From Corallium rubrum (taxonomy: Eukaryota; Cnidaria; Anthozoa; Scleralcyonacea; Coralliidae): DNA of 64,000 nucleotides. The first letter of the stretch is position 1. Every line of letters starts with the position of its first letter. A program made the position numbers and the translations under genes. This document shows, one piece after another, positions 11,371-23,724 of this stretch. Below the pieces are notes generated by a model that saw nothing but the letters and a program-made list of their open reading frames with translations, did no database searches and was not told the origin of the DNA. The stretch covers positions 13,882,199 through 13,946,198 of the forward strand of contig OZ036002.1 of assembly GCA_964035015.1 (NCBI GenBank), in the 5' to 3' direction.

Positions 11371-11929
11371 GTCTTTGTTTTATTATCTTTATGTAAATTG
11401 TTTGTATTTTTATTATTCATTTAGTGCTTTCATATGTAAATTATTGCTGTAAACCTTTTAAATGCTGGTTCAATTAGCCATCTTGTTATTGATTACCATT
11501 TCAGTACTTTCTGAAACTGGTTGAAACCTTATTTTTAGACATATGCCTCCCAGTTACAAACCAATCCTCGATATAATTTACATATTGAAATTTAACATGG
11601 CCGAATCGAAGGCATACTAAAGGCGCTCCAGGCAGCCGCCATGCGACACATATCGGACCACGAATTACAGCTAAGACCTACAATTAGTGACAAAACCTCT
11701 TCGGACACATTAAATAATAATTTATTTTATAGAAAATTACATAAACCTAATCCGTTGACCCCCTCCCATTTTCAATGTATGCTGGTGTACAACAAGATCC
11801 TGTAGTTAGGAAGGCATCTGTAATGTAGACAGCGATACTTTGGCCATTCAACATTGAAAAGGGGGGGGGGGACATATCCTATAATTAGGAGAAATGTCCG
11901 AAGGGTTTTGTCACTGATTGTTGGTGTTG

Positions 11930-12148
11930 GTTTTGCGGAGGGAGGAAAGCCGGAGAACCCGGCGAAAAACCCTCGCACCACAGGAGAGACCAGCTAAAGT
12001 GTAAACTCTACTCACATGAGTCTGAAGCTCGAGAACGGGGTTATTCCCAGACGGTCACCCATCCAAGTACTAACCCCGGCCAACCGGGCTTAACTTACTG
12101 CAGTGGTGAGGCGCAGCTCCCTAACAGCACACGCCAACCGTGCTCCCC
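11930..12148 (-). mobile_element. 5S-rRNA-like SINE, copy 1
   Basis: Read on the - strand, a segment at 12037-12094 contains GGTTAGTACTTGGATGGGTG followed by ACCGTCTGGGAATAACC, the intermediate-element and box C region of eukaryotic 5S rRNA. It is preceded by a head of about 45 bases and followed by a body containing GGGTTTTTCGCCGGGTTCTC. Two further copies (33650-35384 interrupted; 47960-48258) share head, 5S-like part and body, so this is a dispersed SINE3-type repeat, not a 5S gene. Confidence 0.8.
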
Positions 12149-12152
12149 TTTC

Positions 12153-12240
12153 GTAACTGTTGTAAGACCTGATCGGCGACAGTCGCCGACTGAATTACAA
12201 CAATTACAACTATATGGAAACCACTAGGCTTTACGATGTC
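12153..12240. repeat. GGCGACTG/TTGTAATTC repeat fragment
   Basis: Contains GATCGGCGACAGTCGCCGAC and AATTACAACTATATGGAAACC. Relatives lie at 17371-17474, 17835-17980 and 19658-19715, so this is a short multicopy palindromic repeat. Confidence 0.6.
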
Positions 12241-12821
12241 CAACACTTTCGTTGCTTTGCCTGATATTGGTGAAATGTGATGATTCCATTTTAGTTTGTT
12301 TGCAATAACGTCCAATGCGAGATCTCTTCAACTTGACCCACCGTAATGATTCGAATAAGCGCCCGGGGCGCTTATTTAATTTTAGGAGGTTGATGTGGGG
12401 GGGGGGGGCGCTCTTATTCGGGAGGGGCGCTTATTGCTGCGAGCCGTAAGGCGAGCAGCTCACTAATCTTGACGAGGTCTGGGCCGAGTTTATATGCGTT
12501 CACAAACTCGATTTACGATTTCGTGGGCGATGATCTTCGGTATACGCAATGTCTACCGATCAGCGGCAGGCATTATTAAATTGGGTGCTACGCTACGCCT
12601 GGCATTGTTTGGCGCTGGAATAGATTGATTTATTAAAGAGAAGTGTATTTTTCTACTATACTATTATATCAAACACAACTCTTTTTGTTGTTGGAAGTAT
12701 ATATCAAGGCCACAAAAGGCTAAGCGACATTTCGAGGGGCAGACAGTGTATTTATACGAGTCTTTGTTCATTAATTTTTGTATGACATTCCACACCATTG
12801 TGCCAGATGATTTCACTTAAC

Positions 12822-13040
12822 ATTTTAAGCATGCGACGTTACTGTCAACACCCACGTCACGCGCACAAAATTGAGCCACCAAAGATGGCAACAGCCGTTA
12901 TTGCTGCAAATCAACAACCTAAAACTGCATAGATTGCCGTTCTTCACTTCAAGCAAGAGTGCTGACGCCATCACTCTTTAATGGCTCGATTCCACACGCG
13001 TGACGTCCATGTTGAGGAAAACGTCGCATGCTTAAGCTCT
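12822..13040. mobile_element. Palindromic MITE (TTAAGCATGCGACGTT ends)
   Basis: TTAAGCATGCGACGTT near 12825 and AACGTCGCATGCTTAA near 13019 are mirrored, with inner matching ACGTCACGCG and GAGCCA blocks. Nested in the 12341-14061 element. Confidence 0.75.
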
Positions 13041-13136
13041 TTAATTGAAAATGCTTCGGACGATAACAAGTATTTTACTACTAAATAGTAAATGGTAGCA
13101 ACTCGCAGCACTTCACTTTGGATAAAAACTTCTAGT
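13041..13136 (+). repeat. 96-base direct repeat, copy 1
   Basis: Starts TTAATTGAAAATGCTTCGG and ends AAAAACTTCTAG. It is repeated almost identically at 13486-13581 with about 350 bases between. Its left border coincides with the right end of a palindromic MITE. Confidence 0.85.
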
Positions 13137-13485
13137 ATAAGATATACATGTAATGAACAAAGGAAATGGTATTGTAAGAAATCCAGAGGCTTTGTTAAGT
13201 GCCAGTCACTGGTTAAATTGCACAGTGTACATTACCCACTTGACCGGCTACTCAAGAATTATATCCGCCATCTTGGATATTCAGCCTAAACTCGTACCCA
13301 GCCCCCAGGATTATTTCCGCTTTTTGGCCAAGGTTGTTTTACTGTTTTAGTTGTTTAGCCTGATATCAGGCAGCTTAGATAATAGAAATAATACGTAAAG
13401 TTAATGTTTTTCAATGCAACACAATACTATTACTATACAGGAATCACCCAGAGTAACCAGTTTTACTATCGGACAACTGTATTTT

Positions 13486-13581
13486 TTAATTGAAAATGCT
13501 TCGGACGATAACAAGTATTTTACTACTAAATAGTAAATGGTAGCAACTCGCAGCACTTCACTTTTGATAAAAACTTCTAGT
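13486..13581 (+). repeat. 96-base direct repeat, copy 2
   Basis: Near-identical to 13041-13136 (one visible G/T difference in CACTTTGG versus CACTTTTG). The shared length and high identity imply a recent segmental duplication or insertion flanked by a long target duplication. Confidence 0.85.
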
Positions 13582-13737
13582 TTAATGTTTTAGCAAACAC
13601 CGCAATCTGATTCCATAAAAACGCAGAACTTTAATAACAATCTTAACAAGAACAATAACAAGGATTTAAAAAAAACTGAAACCCTAGCTCTGCTCTAGTA
13701 GATAGAATAGTTATATTTATAATGTAGCTAATTGTTC

Positions 13738-13786
<49 letters not shown>
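13738..13786 (+). repeat. (AATC)n microsatellite
   Basis: About twelve tandem AATC tetramers, inside the 12341-14061 element. Confidence 0.95.
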
Positions 13787-14380
13787 GACAAGTTCTAATA
13801 TGCGCAATGCATATATTTGTGACAAATAAAATGTTGAAGGACAGTTGATTTTATACCGATGTTCATGCGTCTCTTATCGGTTGGGTAATCATTTACATAC
13901 AGTAGTTCCCTATCGAGAGGAAGGAGGGGGGGGGAGCGCTTATTCGGGAGGGGGCGCTTATTTAAAAGAATGTAGTGGAAGGAAGGCGCTTATTCGAGAG
14001 GGGGCGCTTATTCGAGAGGGGGCGCTTATTGGAAGGAGGGCGCTTATTCGAATCATTACGGCAGTGCTATATGTTCAGTGTTTGTATTTACAGCCATTTT
14101 GTGTAAGATCACCTTAACGAGTATTTAGCTACGAAGAACGAGCCAGTTCGATCAGTAATATAGTCAACCACCACAAAGAGACGACAGTTTTCGAGGATTT
14201 TGCCGAACAGGTGTTTTGCCCAGTACACAGAAAACCCGAAGAAAACACATTCTCGTTATCTTCTCATCTGAGACAGACAGGCGCAGGAGCAGAGTCACCG
14301 GCAACGAAACGTGAAGGCTACAGCACTTTGCCATCAACCAAAATAACAAAAACCACAGGTAAGATGAATCTTGCACCTTA

Positions 14381-15028
14381 AGGCCTGTTTAAACGGATCC
14401 AACATTGTCCAACATTGTTGGTCCAACAATGTTGGACCATTGTTGGCCAATGTTGGCCAACATGTTCAAACGGATGCAACAACATCCAACACAAGTGCTA
14501 TTATTAATTAAAATCGAAACTGATCAGGGGATCGGAGTTTACCTATAATCCTTGGCTGATTGGTCAGTTTTTTGGTAATTATAATTAATTATAAAGTTAT
14601 ACTATGGAGATTTCAAGATAGCCGACTTCAGTGAGAAGCTTGGCTGTCAAAGGTTCCTATTTATGTTAAAAATATCGCAGTATTTTAACCTCAATCGTCT
14701 AAATAAAGCTTTTTGAAAGTAACGAATATCGAGTGAGTTTTGTCTTTGTTTTAAATCGTTATGTTTGAGAGCAGTAGGATCATGTTTTTACATTTTTGAG
14801 ACGCCTGTCAAATGACCCAAATCTCCATGGAAACGATGTCGATGAACTCGTTTTCTGTCAAATGTTGGACGATGTTGGATGAAAAGTTTGAACGGAATCA
14901 AACTTGATCCAACAATGTCCAACATCATGCAGCATTATCCAACATGGTGTTCAAACGAATCCAACATGTTGCATTCAACATTGTTGGATGATGTTGGACC
15001 AACATGTTGGATCCGTTTAAACAGGCCT
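14381..15028. mobile_element. MITE (AGGCCTGTTTAAACGGATCC ends) rich in CAACATTGTTGG
   Basis: AGGCCTGTTTAAACGGATCC is mirrored at the right by GGATCCGTTTAAACAGGCCT. Next to each end is a cluster of CCAACATTGTTGGACC palindromes. The 400-base centre is unique and AT-rich. The TTTAAACGG/CCGTTTAAAC end style is shared with the elements at 23111 and 38091. Confidence 0.9.
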
Positions 15029-15119
15029 TTATTAATGTTTTCAGCTTGAGTTAAGTGTAGTTTTTTCGTATATTTTTGCTGTACAAGCTGTCGTAAGTTA
15101 AACTCAGAGAAAACTCTGA

Positions 15120-15190
15120 GCACCAGACTGGACTCGAACCCACAACCTTCCGAATGCCAGCCGGGACTCTCTCACCATTGAGCCACTGGA
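15120..15190 (-). mobile_element. tRNA-like SINE head, - strand
   Basis: On the - strand there is an A-box-like TGGCTCAATGGTGAGAG and a B-box GGTTCGAGTCC, spaced as in a tRNA. The anticodon arm is imperfect compared with the sister copy at 16093-16163. It is embedded in a dispersed repeat, so it is not called as a tRNA gene. Confidence 0.7.
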
Positions 15191-16092
15191 ACTCAGATGC
15201 GGTATAGACCGAGGTCGTTTTCGATATTTATACGCCTGGGAACTGGTATCTAGTAAATATCGAAAACAACCTCATTCTCGTCCCCAGAGCCTCTCCCGTG
15301 CTGGCGCGCGGAAACTGATCTGGGGGAATCCATATATCATCGCGATCTGATTGGTTGGTCAAATTCAAAGGCCTATATGTAACGGAGCTTAGTGAATGTT
15401 TATAAATAAACAGTATTTGAAACACGAAAACTGACAACGAAGCACAATTCTAATCATAGTTCTAATCCGAACAACTTAATCGAACGTTTTTCAAAGCAAT
15501 CAACCCGTTTCCCCTTATCAAACACAGAAGACAGACAGCAAATGAAACCGATAGGCGATAGACCGCACACTGCAAGCTGTTCGTGCATGGTACATATTGA
15601 AAATATCTTTGAAATATACAAGTCAAATATAAACGAACGGTGCAACAAATTAAAGAGAACTACCTTCACCAAAAGAGGTCGTAAATACGAAGAAATTCCG
15701 ACGCGGCTCTATTGAATTTCCAAGCTCTGAAGCGAACTCGTATTAAAATTTTAATGTCTTTTGCCCCGCCGAGTAAACGCGTCGATGAGCCTCACCCGAC
15801 AAGGACCTCCTTCGCAGGGAATCTACCACAATCAGAATTGTTCCAAAGTCAAACGAGTCAATAGTACGATACAGCCAAACCACCAGAATCGAAAACGAAA
15901 GGAAAATTATATTCCAAACAACTGTCGATGATCTCGTGTCGAGCTCCCAAACCGCGAACTTAAACGCATGCGCTTTAGAAAGAACACCAAAGAATCTTGG
16001 TGTTCCGGTTTGGATTCCCCCAGAGCCTTTTCCGCGCGCTAGCACGGGAGAGGCTCTGGAGACGAGAATGAAACAACCTCGGTCTACCATCT

Positions 16093-16163
16093 GACTTTCA
16101 CTGGCTCAATGGTGAGAGCGTCCGACTGGCATTCGGAAGGTTGTGGGTTCGAGTCCCGTCTGG
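16093..16163 (+). mobile_element. tRNA-like SINE head, + strand
   Basis: A-box TGGCTCAATGGTGAGAGCG and B-box GGTTCGAGTCC with an anticodon arm TCCGA-CTGGCAT-TCGGA, whose loop reads GGC (Ala-like). The following CTCAGAG and TTACGACAGCTTGTACAGC are shared with the copy at 15067. No acceptor-stem pairing was established. Confidence 0.7.
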
Positions 16164-16879
16164 AGCTCAGAGCTTTTCTCTGAGTTTAACTTACGACAGC
16201 TTGTACAGCAAAAACGGCATACGAAAAATATGAATCTTATAAAGATAAACGTTTTGTGATCGCTCTCTTTTGTCTATAAAATCGCGATATGTATTTTGAT
16301 CGAAAAAAGTAGATCACCAGACACCAGATAAAAGTAACAAGTGGAAATTCTCCTTGAATGGTGCTTTCCGTTCAGTATAGGGACCTTAAGATTCTGCGAT
16401 GCGACCGGAAGCAACTTATAGAGCATGCGCACGCGTTCTTGGTGGAACGAATCCGGCGTTGTTTATCGCGCGCTCTACTTTTTAGTGCAAATTGTGATGA
16501 GTTGCGGTAATTTACACTATTCTATGAGTTGTTTTATCCGTACCTGAGTGAACTTAGCGCGTGATTGGGCATACGATTCGCAAGACTGACGATCGTAAAT
16601 ATACAACAGTAATATATAAAGGCATCACAAACTTATGTATCTTTACATCCACTGGGCAGATTTTAGTCAATTTTGGTCTGAATCGACAGGACGTCACACA
16701 ATACATATTAATATCGGAATTCTTGTGATGCGCCAAGCTTTTTTGCAAAAATTTCTTGTTGTCAACAGACCAGAAAACAATAGCGAAGGGCACAAAATAC
16801 GTCAGTATTCATGTTTGTCGGAGTTTGTTTGTTTTTTCTCGTTCTTGACAAGAGAAAATGACGCTTAAGAATCCCTCAA

Positions 16880-17200
16880 GATTCTATTTTGACTCGTTTG
16901 TCTGAGTTTTGGCTTGCATTAAATTTACTGTGTGTGGGCTTTGCTTTACAAGAAGGGCTGTCAGACTGCGGGGCTGGCAGCTCCGTACCTACCCATGGCA
17001 AAAATTGCTTTATGGGCTCTGGGAATCCATGACAAAAAACCCACATGACAAAAACCCCGCCGACAAAATCCCCAGTGACAAAACCCCCACCGATGAAAAC
17101 CCCACCGACAAAAACCCCCAATTGCTAAAATTCAGACAAAAACCCCTCATTCACCTTTTCCATTTTTTTTTATTGTCACAATAAGCATTAAGTTATAATT
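16880..17200 (+). repeat. GACAAAAACCCC minisatellite-bearing repeat, copy 1
   Basis: Seven or so degenerate units of GACAAAAACCCC-CC at 17027-17140. A reverse copy with the same units and the same CAGAGCC/GGCTCTGG neighbour occurs at 20577-20700. Confidence 0.7.
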
Positions 17201-17370
17201 TATTATAAGTTTAAATTATTGTTCGTATGACTACAAAATATGTAGTATATTCCCACCGCTTAGTGCTGGCACTGCTGGACTTCTTCGTGTACATATGACC
17301 ATCGTAACACAGCTTTTCACCTCCTTTGTTGCTCCGAATGACTTCCATGATTGAGAGTTAAGCCTGATTT

Positions 17371-17980
17371 CCATATAGTTGTAATTGTGTAATTCAGTCG
17401 GCGATTGATCGGCGATTGCTTGCGATATTTCACAACAGTCTTCGGTTTCCATATAGTTGTAATTGTTGTAATTCAAATTGACGATTTGCTCGAACTCAGG
17501 ACTTCTCAGTTTTTAAAGTGCTGAAATGGTTAAATATGGTATTCAAAAACAAATTGGAAGAATAAAAGTTTGTTTGTAATCACTCTTACAGGATATATAA
17601 CAATATAGCATGCAGTATTTAAAAGTGCGGCAATTTTGCCGCTTTGAGTCTCATGTTTCGTGAACGTTTAAGGACATTTGCGAACGTTGAGTTCGGAGTT
17701 TGGCGCTCAAGTCTTCCACTTAGTCATTTGGTAGACTTCTTTAACAAAATCGAGATTTTCTTGAAAGGATTTGGCCGGTTTTTGTAATGAATTTGGTCTT
17801 TTAGGTTGCAAAACCCTAGCGAAAATCGCTGACTGTCGGCGATTGATGTTTCCATTAACTGTTGTTGCATCGGCGACTGTTGTAATTCTTGTAGAAGTTG
17901 AACTCGGTTCAACTTCTACAACAGTCGGCGATCTATCGCCGATTGCATTACAACAATTACAACTCGCGTTCCCATTAAAT
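17371..17980. repeat. Clustered GGCGATTG palindromic repeats
   Basis: 17371-17474 holds two copies of CCATATAGTTGTAATTG and of TCGGCGATTG. 17865-17970 is an imperfect palindrome around GAAGTTGAACTCGGTTCAAC. Both belong with the fragments at 12153 and 19658. No gene was recognised from 17200 to 18115. Confidence 0.6.
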
Positions 17981-18114
17981 CGTAATTGTCCCCGAGCCCG
18001 GGCGGACGGCCGAAGGCCCGGAGCCCGGTGAGGGTGCTAATCTCGACGTCGCGACGTGCGTGGGGTCCACTTTACACGCGAGATGAAAAGCTGAAAGCAA
18101 TTCTGAAACCTGTT

Positions 18115-19300
<1,186 letters not shown>

Positions 19301-19305
19301 TATTT

Positions 19306-19659
19306 CTACACACGTAAAAACGCACAAGCTGTTACATACCTGCAAGCAAGTTGTTACAAGGCTGTTCAACAGGCTGTCACCGTCATGTCTTCGCACTGGC
19401 TGTCTCAGTCTGTTAACATGTCAGTAACAGGTTGTTGACAACTTGTAACAAGGCTGATGACTCGAACAGACTGATGACAAGTTGTTCCAACAACCTGTTA
19501 CCGCTCTGCACTCAACAAGTTGTTAACAGGCTGTTGCTAACAAGGTTGTAGCAGCTTCTTGAATGAACAGCGTTGTTACAACTTGTTCCCAGCCTCGCTA
19601 CAAGCCTGTTGCGAACACATCCTTCATGTTGACAAGCTGTGAGATTTTTACGTGTGTAG
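19306..19659. mobile_element. MITE (CTACACACGTAAAAA ends)
   Basis: CTACACACGTAAAAACGCAC at the left mirrors TTTTTACGTGTGTAG at the right. The interior is a dense set of AACAAGTTGTTACAAG-like near-palindromes in both orientations. Confidence 0.85.
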
Positions 19660-19743
19660 TTGTAAGACTTGATCGGCGACAGTCGGCGATTGAATTACAA
19701 CTATATGGAAACCATGCTTTAGTTTGTAACAGAATTAGTATAG

Positions 19744-19901
19744 GTAATCGCATGGGGCCGAGGAAAATTAAGGTTTAATTTCACGAGTGTTTTCAAAATT
19801 TTACAAAATTGCCCGAGTCGCGAAGCGACGAGGGTAATTTGTAAGATTTTGAAAACACGAGTGAAAGTAAACCTTAATTTTACGAGAACTCATGCGATTA
19901 G
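19744..19901. mobile_element. Palindromic MITE with GCGAAGC centre
   Basis: Arms run from GTAATCGCATG to CATGCGATTA with matched TTAAGGTTTA/TAAACCTTAA and TTTTCAAAATTTTACAAA blocks. The centre CGAGTCGCGAAGCGACGAG (about 19814-19832) is itself a stem with a GCGAAGC tip. Confidence 0.8.
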
Positions 19902-20576
19902 GTGTTAATAATATAGCGGGCAAAATTATTTAAGAGCTATGTACCTTATCACGGTCGCAGGTCGCTACTCAGCAACATTCCAAATTTCCCTCGCTCTATC
20001 GCTGTGCATGTAGCTTTCTTCTTGTAAACACAGGCAAAAGTTCGTAAATTTTCTACTGTATTCATTTTCACTAATAGTTTACACTCCTTCAATAGTTCAA
20101 AGTAAACAAAAAAGCATTTTCAGACCGAAAAACCTTGCAGATTTGTTGAAAACATTGTCAGTCCTCTGAGGTTCACTGTTGCTAAGTAACCAAGCGACCA
20201 ATCACATGCAAGTACTGCTGATCAAGGAACCAATCAAGTGCAAGTAATTTTGCCCTGAATTACAAAAAAATGCCCTCTTCATTAGCCAATCATATTCGAG
20301 AAATTTTGCCCTCTATATTATTAAGATTGTAAAGCAGCTCTTTATAGAATTATGTGTTATCTTTCAGGCGATGACTCACTTCTTAGAAACGCAAACAACA
20401 CCAACGCAATTCCCATTGGGGGGAGGTCGCTTGCTTATGAGCGTGACCCACAAATCCCATGTGGGTCATTTGCCAACTGTTTGAGACAATGACTCATTTG
20501 TTGAGAACGCAACAACAAATCAGATGTTGGTAAATAGTGTCGCAACACCGTACTACTTCACTGAAAATAATTTGTA

Positions 20577-20700
20577 AAAGGAGAATGCGGTTTTTTTTGT
20601 CTGAATTTAGTAATTTGGGGGTTTTGTCGGTGGGGTTTTCGTCGGCGGGATTTTTGTCATGTGGGTTTTTGTCGGTATCCCAGGCTCTGGACTGGATTCG
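20577..20700 (-). repeat. GACAAAAACCCC minisatellite-bearing repeat, copy 2
   Basis: Reverse-strand copy of the units at 17027-17140, seen here as GGGGTTTTTGTC-type repeats next to TATCCCAGGCTCTGG. Confidence 0.7.
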
Positions 20701-20973
20701 TTCCACCAAAGAAAGCAATCGCAAAACGTCGCTCGGACGCTCGCTTGACAAAAAATGTTGAATGGAAATTCACCTTTAGGAATGACATTCGCGTTTTCAT
20801 CTGACATCACGGCGGCCGTATTGGCGGGTGTACCGAAACAATCAAATTTTGAATATACTTTCAAAGCTTTCTCGTAGTTTCTCTAACAGTCACAACGCCA
20901 TCGTACGTCAACCTGCAAGTGGTCTATTATGGATGCATTATAAGTAATATTGGGCATTTCACTCGATTACATA

Positions 20974-21503
20974 GCATGTTCTAAGGATTTTGGTGAATAT
21001 ATACATTTTAAGACCAAACCGGAACCAGTTGCGAAAAATGCAACTACACAGGCCTTCCGGCAGGAATTGAACCCACGACCTTGCGATTCTAGTGCAATGC
21101 TCTGACCACTGAGCCACGGAGGGCGTTGCCGAGAGCTTGATCGCGAGTTCTGTATGTATAATAAGGTGGTAATGCCAGGAGAGAATTGGGTATATTATAA
21201 GTAATATTGGGCATTTCACTCGATTACATAGAACATGCATTTGAACATGCTATGTAATCGAGTGAAATGCCCAATATTACTTATAATATACCCAATTCTC
21301 TCCTGGCATTACCACCTTATTATATACAGAACTCGCGATCAAGCTCTCGGCAACGCCCTCCGTCACCAGAATCGAAAGGTCGTGGGTTCAATTCCTGCCG
21401 GAAGGCCTGTGTAGTTGCATTTTTCGCAACTGGTTCCGGTTTGGTCTTAAAATGTATATATTCTACACTCGAATTTTCCTTCACCAAAATCCTTAGAACA
21501 TAT
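20974..21503. repeat. Large palindrome with tRNA-like segments in both arms
   Basis: Arms of about 250 bases mirror each other around about 21240 (AACATGCATTTGAACATG). The left arm keeps a tRNA-like head on the - strand with A-box TGGCTCAGTGGTCAGAGC and B-box GGTTCAATTCC (about 21053-21120). The right arm keeps the B-box side but lacks the A-box part, and it has a short insertion near 21465. A third copy of the ATTATAAGTAATATTGGGCA segment precedes the left arm at 20937. Confidence 0.85.
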
Positions 21504-21681
21504 TATTGGATGCACGCGGGAAGTTGGGAGAGCAGGAAAAAAGCGTAAGAAATGCTCGAGGCAATAGCCGGAAGAATGTTTGTTTCATAATGGGGCCAGA
21601 GAGGAGTGGTTTATATTATTTTGTTTTCGTGCGTCATAACGGGATGTGTCAAGTGCTAAGTGGTCAAACACGTCATTTTAA

Positions 21682-21823
21682 TATACACTTAATGTCTGCA
21701 GTTAAAAACATTTAGTTTTGTTTTCCCGAGAGTCTTGATTATTTCTCGAGACGAAGTCGAGGGAAACATCGAGACTCGGAAAACAAAACTAACTGTTTCC
21801 CAAGGGATCAGACATTAAGTGTT
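21682..21823. mobile_element. Palindromic MITE with CGAAG centre
   Basis: ACACTTAATGTCTG at the left mirrors CAGACATTAAGTGT at the right, with an inner GTTTTGTTTTCCCGAG / CTCGGAAAACAAAAC pair. The centre is TCGAGACGAAGTCGA. Confidence 0.75.
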
Positions 21824-21827
21824 TTGT

Positions 21828-21973
21828 AAAGGCGGTTTTCCACTAGGCGAAAAATGTCGCGCGAAGCGACATTTTCTTTTGTCTCGCAAGCTCTCGAGTG
21901 GAACTAATTAGCCAAGACAAAAGAAAAATGTCGAGTCGGTCGACAAATGTCGCCAAGTGGAAAACCGCCTTTA
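21828..21973. mobile_element. Palindromic MITE, GGTTTTCCACTAGGCG family
   Basis: TAAAGGCGGTTTTCCACTAG at the left mirrors a CAAGTGGAAAACCGCCTTTA right end, with an internal TTTTCTTTTGTCT/AGACAAAAGAAAA pair. Related copies are at 1-93, 25713-25867 and 36921-37075, and a half copy is at 29020. Confidence 0.85.
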
Positions 21974-22041
21974 TATATGGCTTGAGTTTCGCTGAATAAT
22001 TTCGATGTTTTATCGACGGAAAGTACACAAAAGACAAACGC

Positions 22042-22180
22042 TAAGGCCACGTCCACACGTATACGTTTTCCTAGCGTTTTCATATTGTTTCTGGTAATGA
22101 GACCATTGTTTTCTGCTCTCCTGAGGACCGAGAACAATATAAAAACGCTATGAAAACGTATACGTGTAGACGTGGCCTAA
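22042..22180. mobile_element. Palindromic MITE (TAAGGCCACGTC ends)
   Basis: TAAGGCCACGTCCACACGTA at the left mirrors TACGTGTAGACGTGGCCTAA at the right. Inner arms share AGCGTTTTCATA/TATGAAAACG. The flanking TAA fits a 3-base target duplication. Confidence 0.85.
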
Positions 22181-22720
22181 GACTTAACCAAAACGTTTCG
22201 CCTGTCTCCGTAATTTCATTTCAACCAAACAAATACAAGTCTCAGAACAAAAGACCAGCAATACATTTCATGCTTTGAAGACCTATAAATATTCTTTTTT
22301 TCTTACCAAACAAGCTTTTGCTTATAGGAAACCGCGAAGAGTTCAAAGTTCTAGCGGTCAACAGTTGAAAACTTAAAGGCAATAAGTTCTCAATTATTGC
22401 CCGCTCGGTAGACATTGAAATTTAGCTAAGGTCATGTGACCACAAACCAACAAATGACAGTCATCGTGGTATCCAGCGAAATTCTGGCTATATAGCAATG
22501 TTGGTTATACTATGGCGGTGGGAAAGCAGAGAGGAGCAGGCTTATAGCGTCTCGCTAAACACCAAAACAATTAGCCACAAAAATTTGGCATTAACGCACG
22601 TGATTTCTGTTGACAGTTAAAGTGTTTGTATGGAGGGGAAATTAAATCCGTCTTATTTGGTATAAAGATAACACTTAAAATAACAAAGCCTAACATATTT
22701 TGCACTTTTTCGTTTCCTAT

Positions 22721-22836
22721 GAATGAATGAATGAATGAATGAATGAATGAATGAATGAATGAATGAATGAATGAATGAATGAATGAATGAATGAATGAAT
22801 GAATGAATGAATGAATGAATGAATGAATGAATGGAT
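22721..22836 (+). repeat. (GAAT)n microsatellite
   Basis: Nearly thirty tandem GAAT tetramers ending in two GGAT variants. Confidence 0.97.
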
Positions 22837-23110
22837 GGATGTTAATTAGGATTAATACAGGTTAAAATGATAATCGAACTGCCTGTAAATCAACAAAGCC
22901 ACATTACGGTAGAATGCCCGTCTATTATTACTCAGTTTAAACGAAAATATCAAGGTTTATATACTAGGTTAGTAATGCGTCGCACATTCCAAGCAAAAGA
23001 AAGTACTATTTTGCGACGCCCGGTTTCTTTGAAACAACACAGAAAACATCAAAACAAAGATTAACAACGTTTGCCTCGAACACTCGAGTGTGCCTAATTA
23101 AGCAGGTTTG

Positions 23111-23273
23111 TTAGACCCCGTTTACACGATACAAAATCATGCCGGTATGCAAATACAGCATATAACATTTCATGTTATTTTTGTGCCGGTATCGTCATGT
23201 AAACGTAAGGCCTAAACGGCATGATTTTGTTCCGTTTTCAAATTGTACCGGCATCGTGTAAACGGGGTCTTAG
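23111..23273. mobile_element. MITE (AGACCCCGTTTACACGAT ends)
   Basis: TTAGACCCCGTTTACACGAT mirrors ATCGTGTAAACGGGGTCTTA. The interior has CATGCCGGTATGC and GATTTTGTTCCG blocks that recur in the related element at 38091-38262. Confidence 0.9.
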
Positions 23274-23634
23274 ATGATAAAATAATTTCAAATGTCAAAA
23301 TAGTCATCTGAATGTGAGAATATAAAGAATTTGAAGAAAAGTTCACTTAGAAACTTCAGTAAAACAACCAAACTGAGTGAATGCGACTTAACCAATCAAA
23401 AGGCCCAAAACGCCCCACATGACTATTAGTTTCTTATTCAGTCCTTTTATATTACCCTGGGAATCAGAGGGATCTCTATTATCCTCTGATCTCTCTATTA
23501 TCCCCTTTTAATATGGCAGATAGCTCGTCCAAACCTCCAAATTTTTGGCGGACAATCTATGGTCGTATATCAAACAACCTGAAATATCTCGACAACAGAG
23601 CAGCGAAACCAAAAACTGCTGAAGATGTTACTCT

Positions 23635-23635
23635 G

Positions 23636-23720
<85 letters not shown>
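23635..23720 (+). repeat. (TA)n array
   Basis: About 43 TA dinucleotides following a fragment (23560-23632) related to the MITE at 6441-6810. Confidence 0.97.

Positions 23721-23724
<4 letters not shown>

Larger units (their letters stand above)
12341..14061. mobile_element. 1.7-kb element bounded by CCGTAATGATTCGAATAAGC inverted ends
   Basis: Left end CCGTAATGATTCGAATAAGC and right end GCTTATTCGAATCATTACGG are exact mirrors. Both sub-terminal regions are rich in GGGCGCTTATTCG-type short repeats (right side 13925-14050). The interior holds a palindromic MITE (12822-13040), two 96-base direct repeats and an (AATC)n run. No credible ORF is present. Confidence 0.75.
15067..16223. mobile_element. 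Composite inverted pair of tRNA-like SINE copies
   Basis: 15067-15340 and 15990-16223 are inverted copies. Each contains a tRNA-like head joined to a GACGAGAATGA / CTCTCCCGTGCT body. The left copy carries extra sequence around 15235-15290. About 650 bases of unique DNA separate the arms. Confidence 0.75.

Noticed and set aside
12037-12094. 5S rRNA gene (also at 33862-33920 and 48152-48209)
   Set aside because: Only the intermediate-element/box C part matches 5S, and all three copies share the same non-5S head and body, so they are SINE copies.
13041-13581. Two 96-bp direct repeats as LTRs of a small retroelement
   Set aside because: Too short, lacking TG...CA ends, primer site or coding sequence, and they sit inside a TIR element.
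16093-16163. tRNA-Ala gene (also tRNA-like segments at 15120-15190 and about 21053-21120)
   Set aside because: A- and B-boxes are present but acceptor-stem pairing is not evident, and the segments belong to dispersed repeats.
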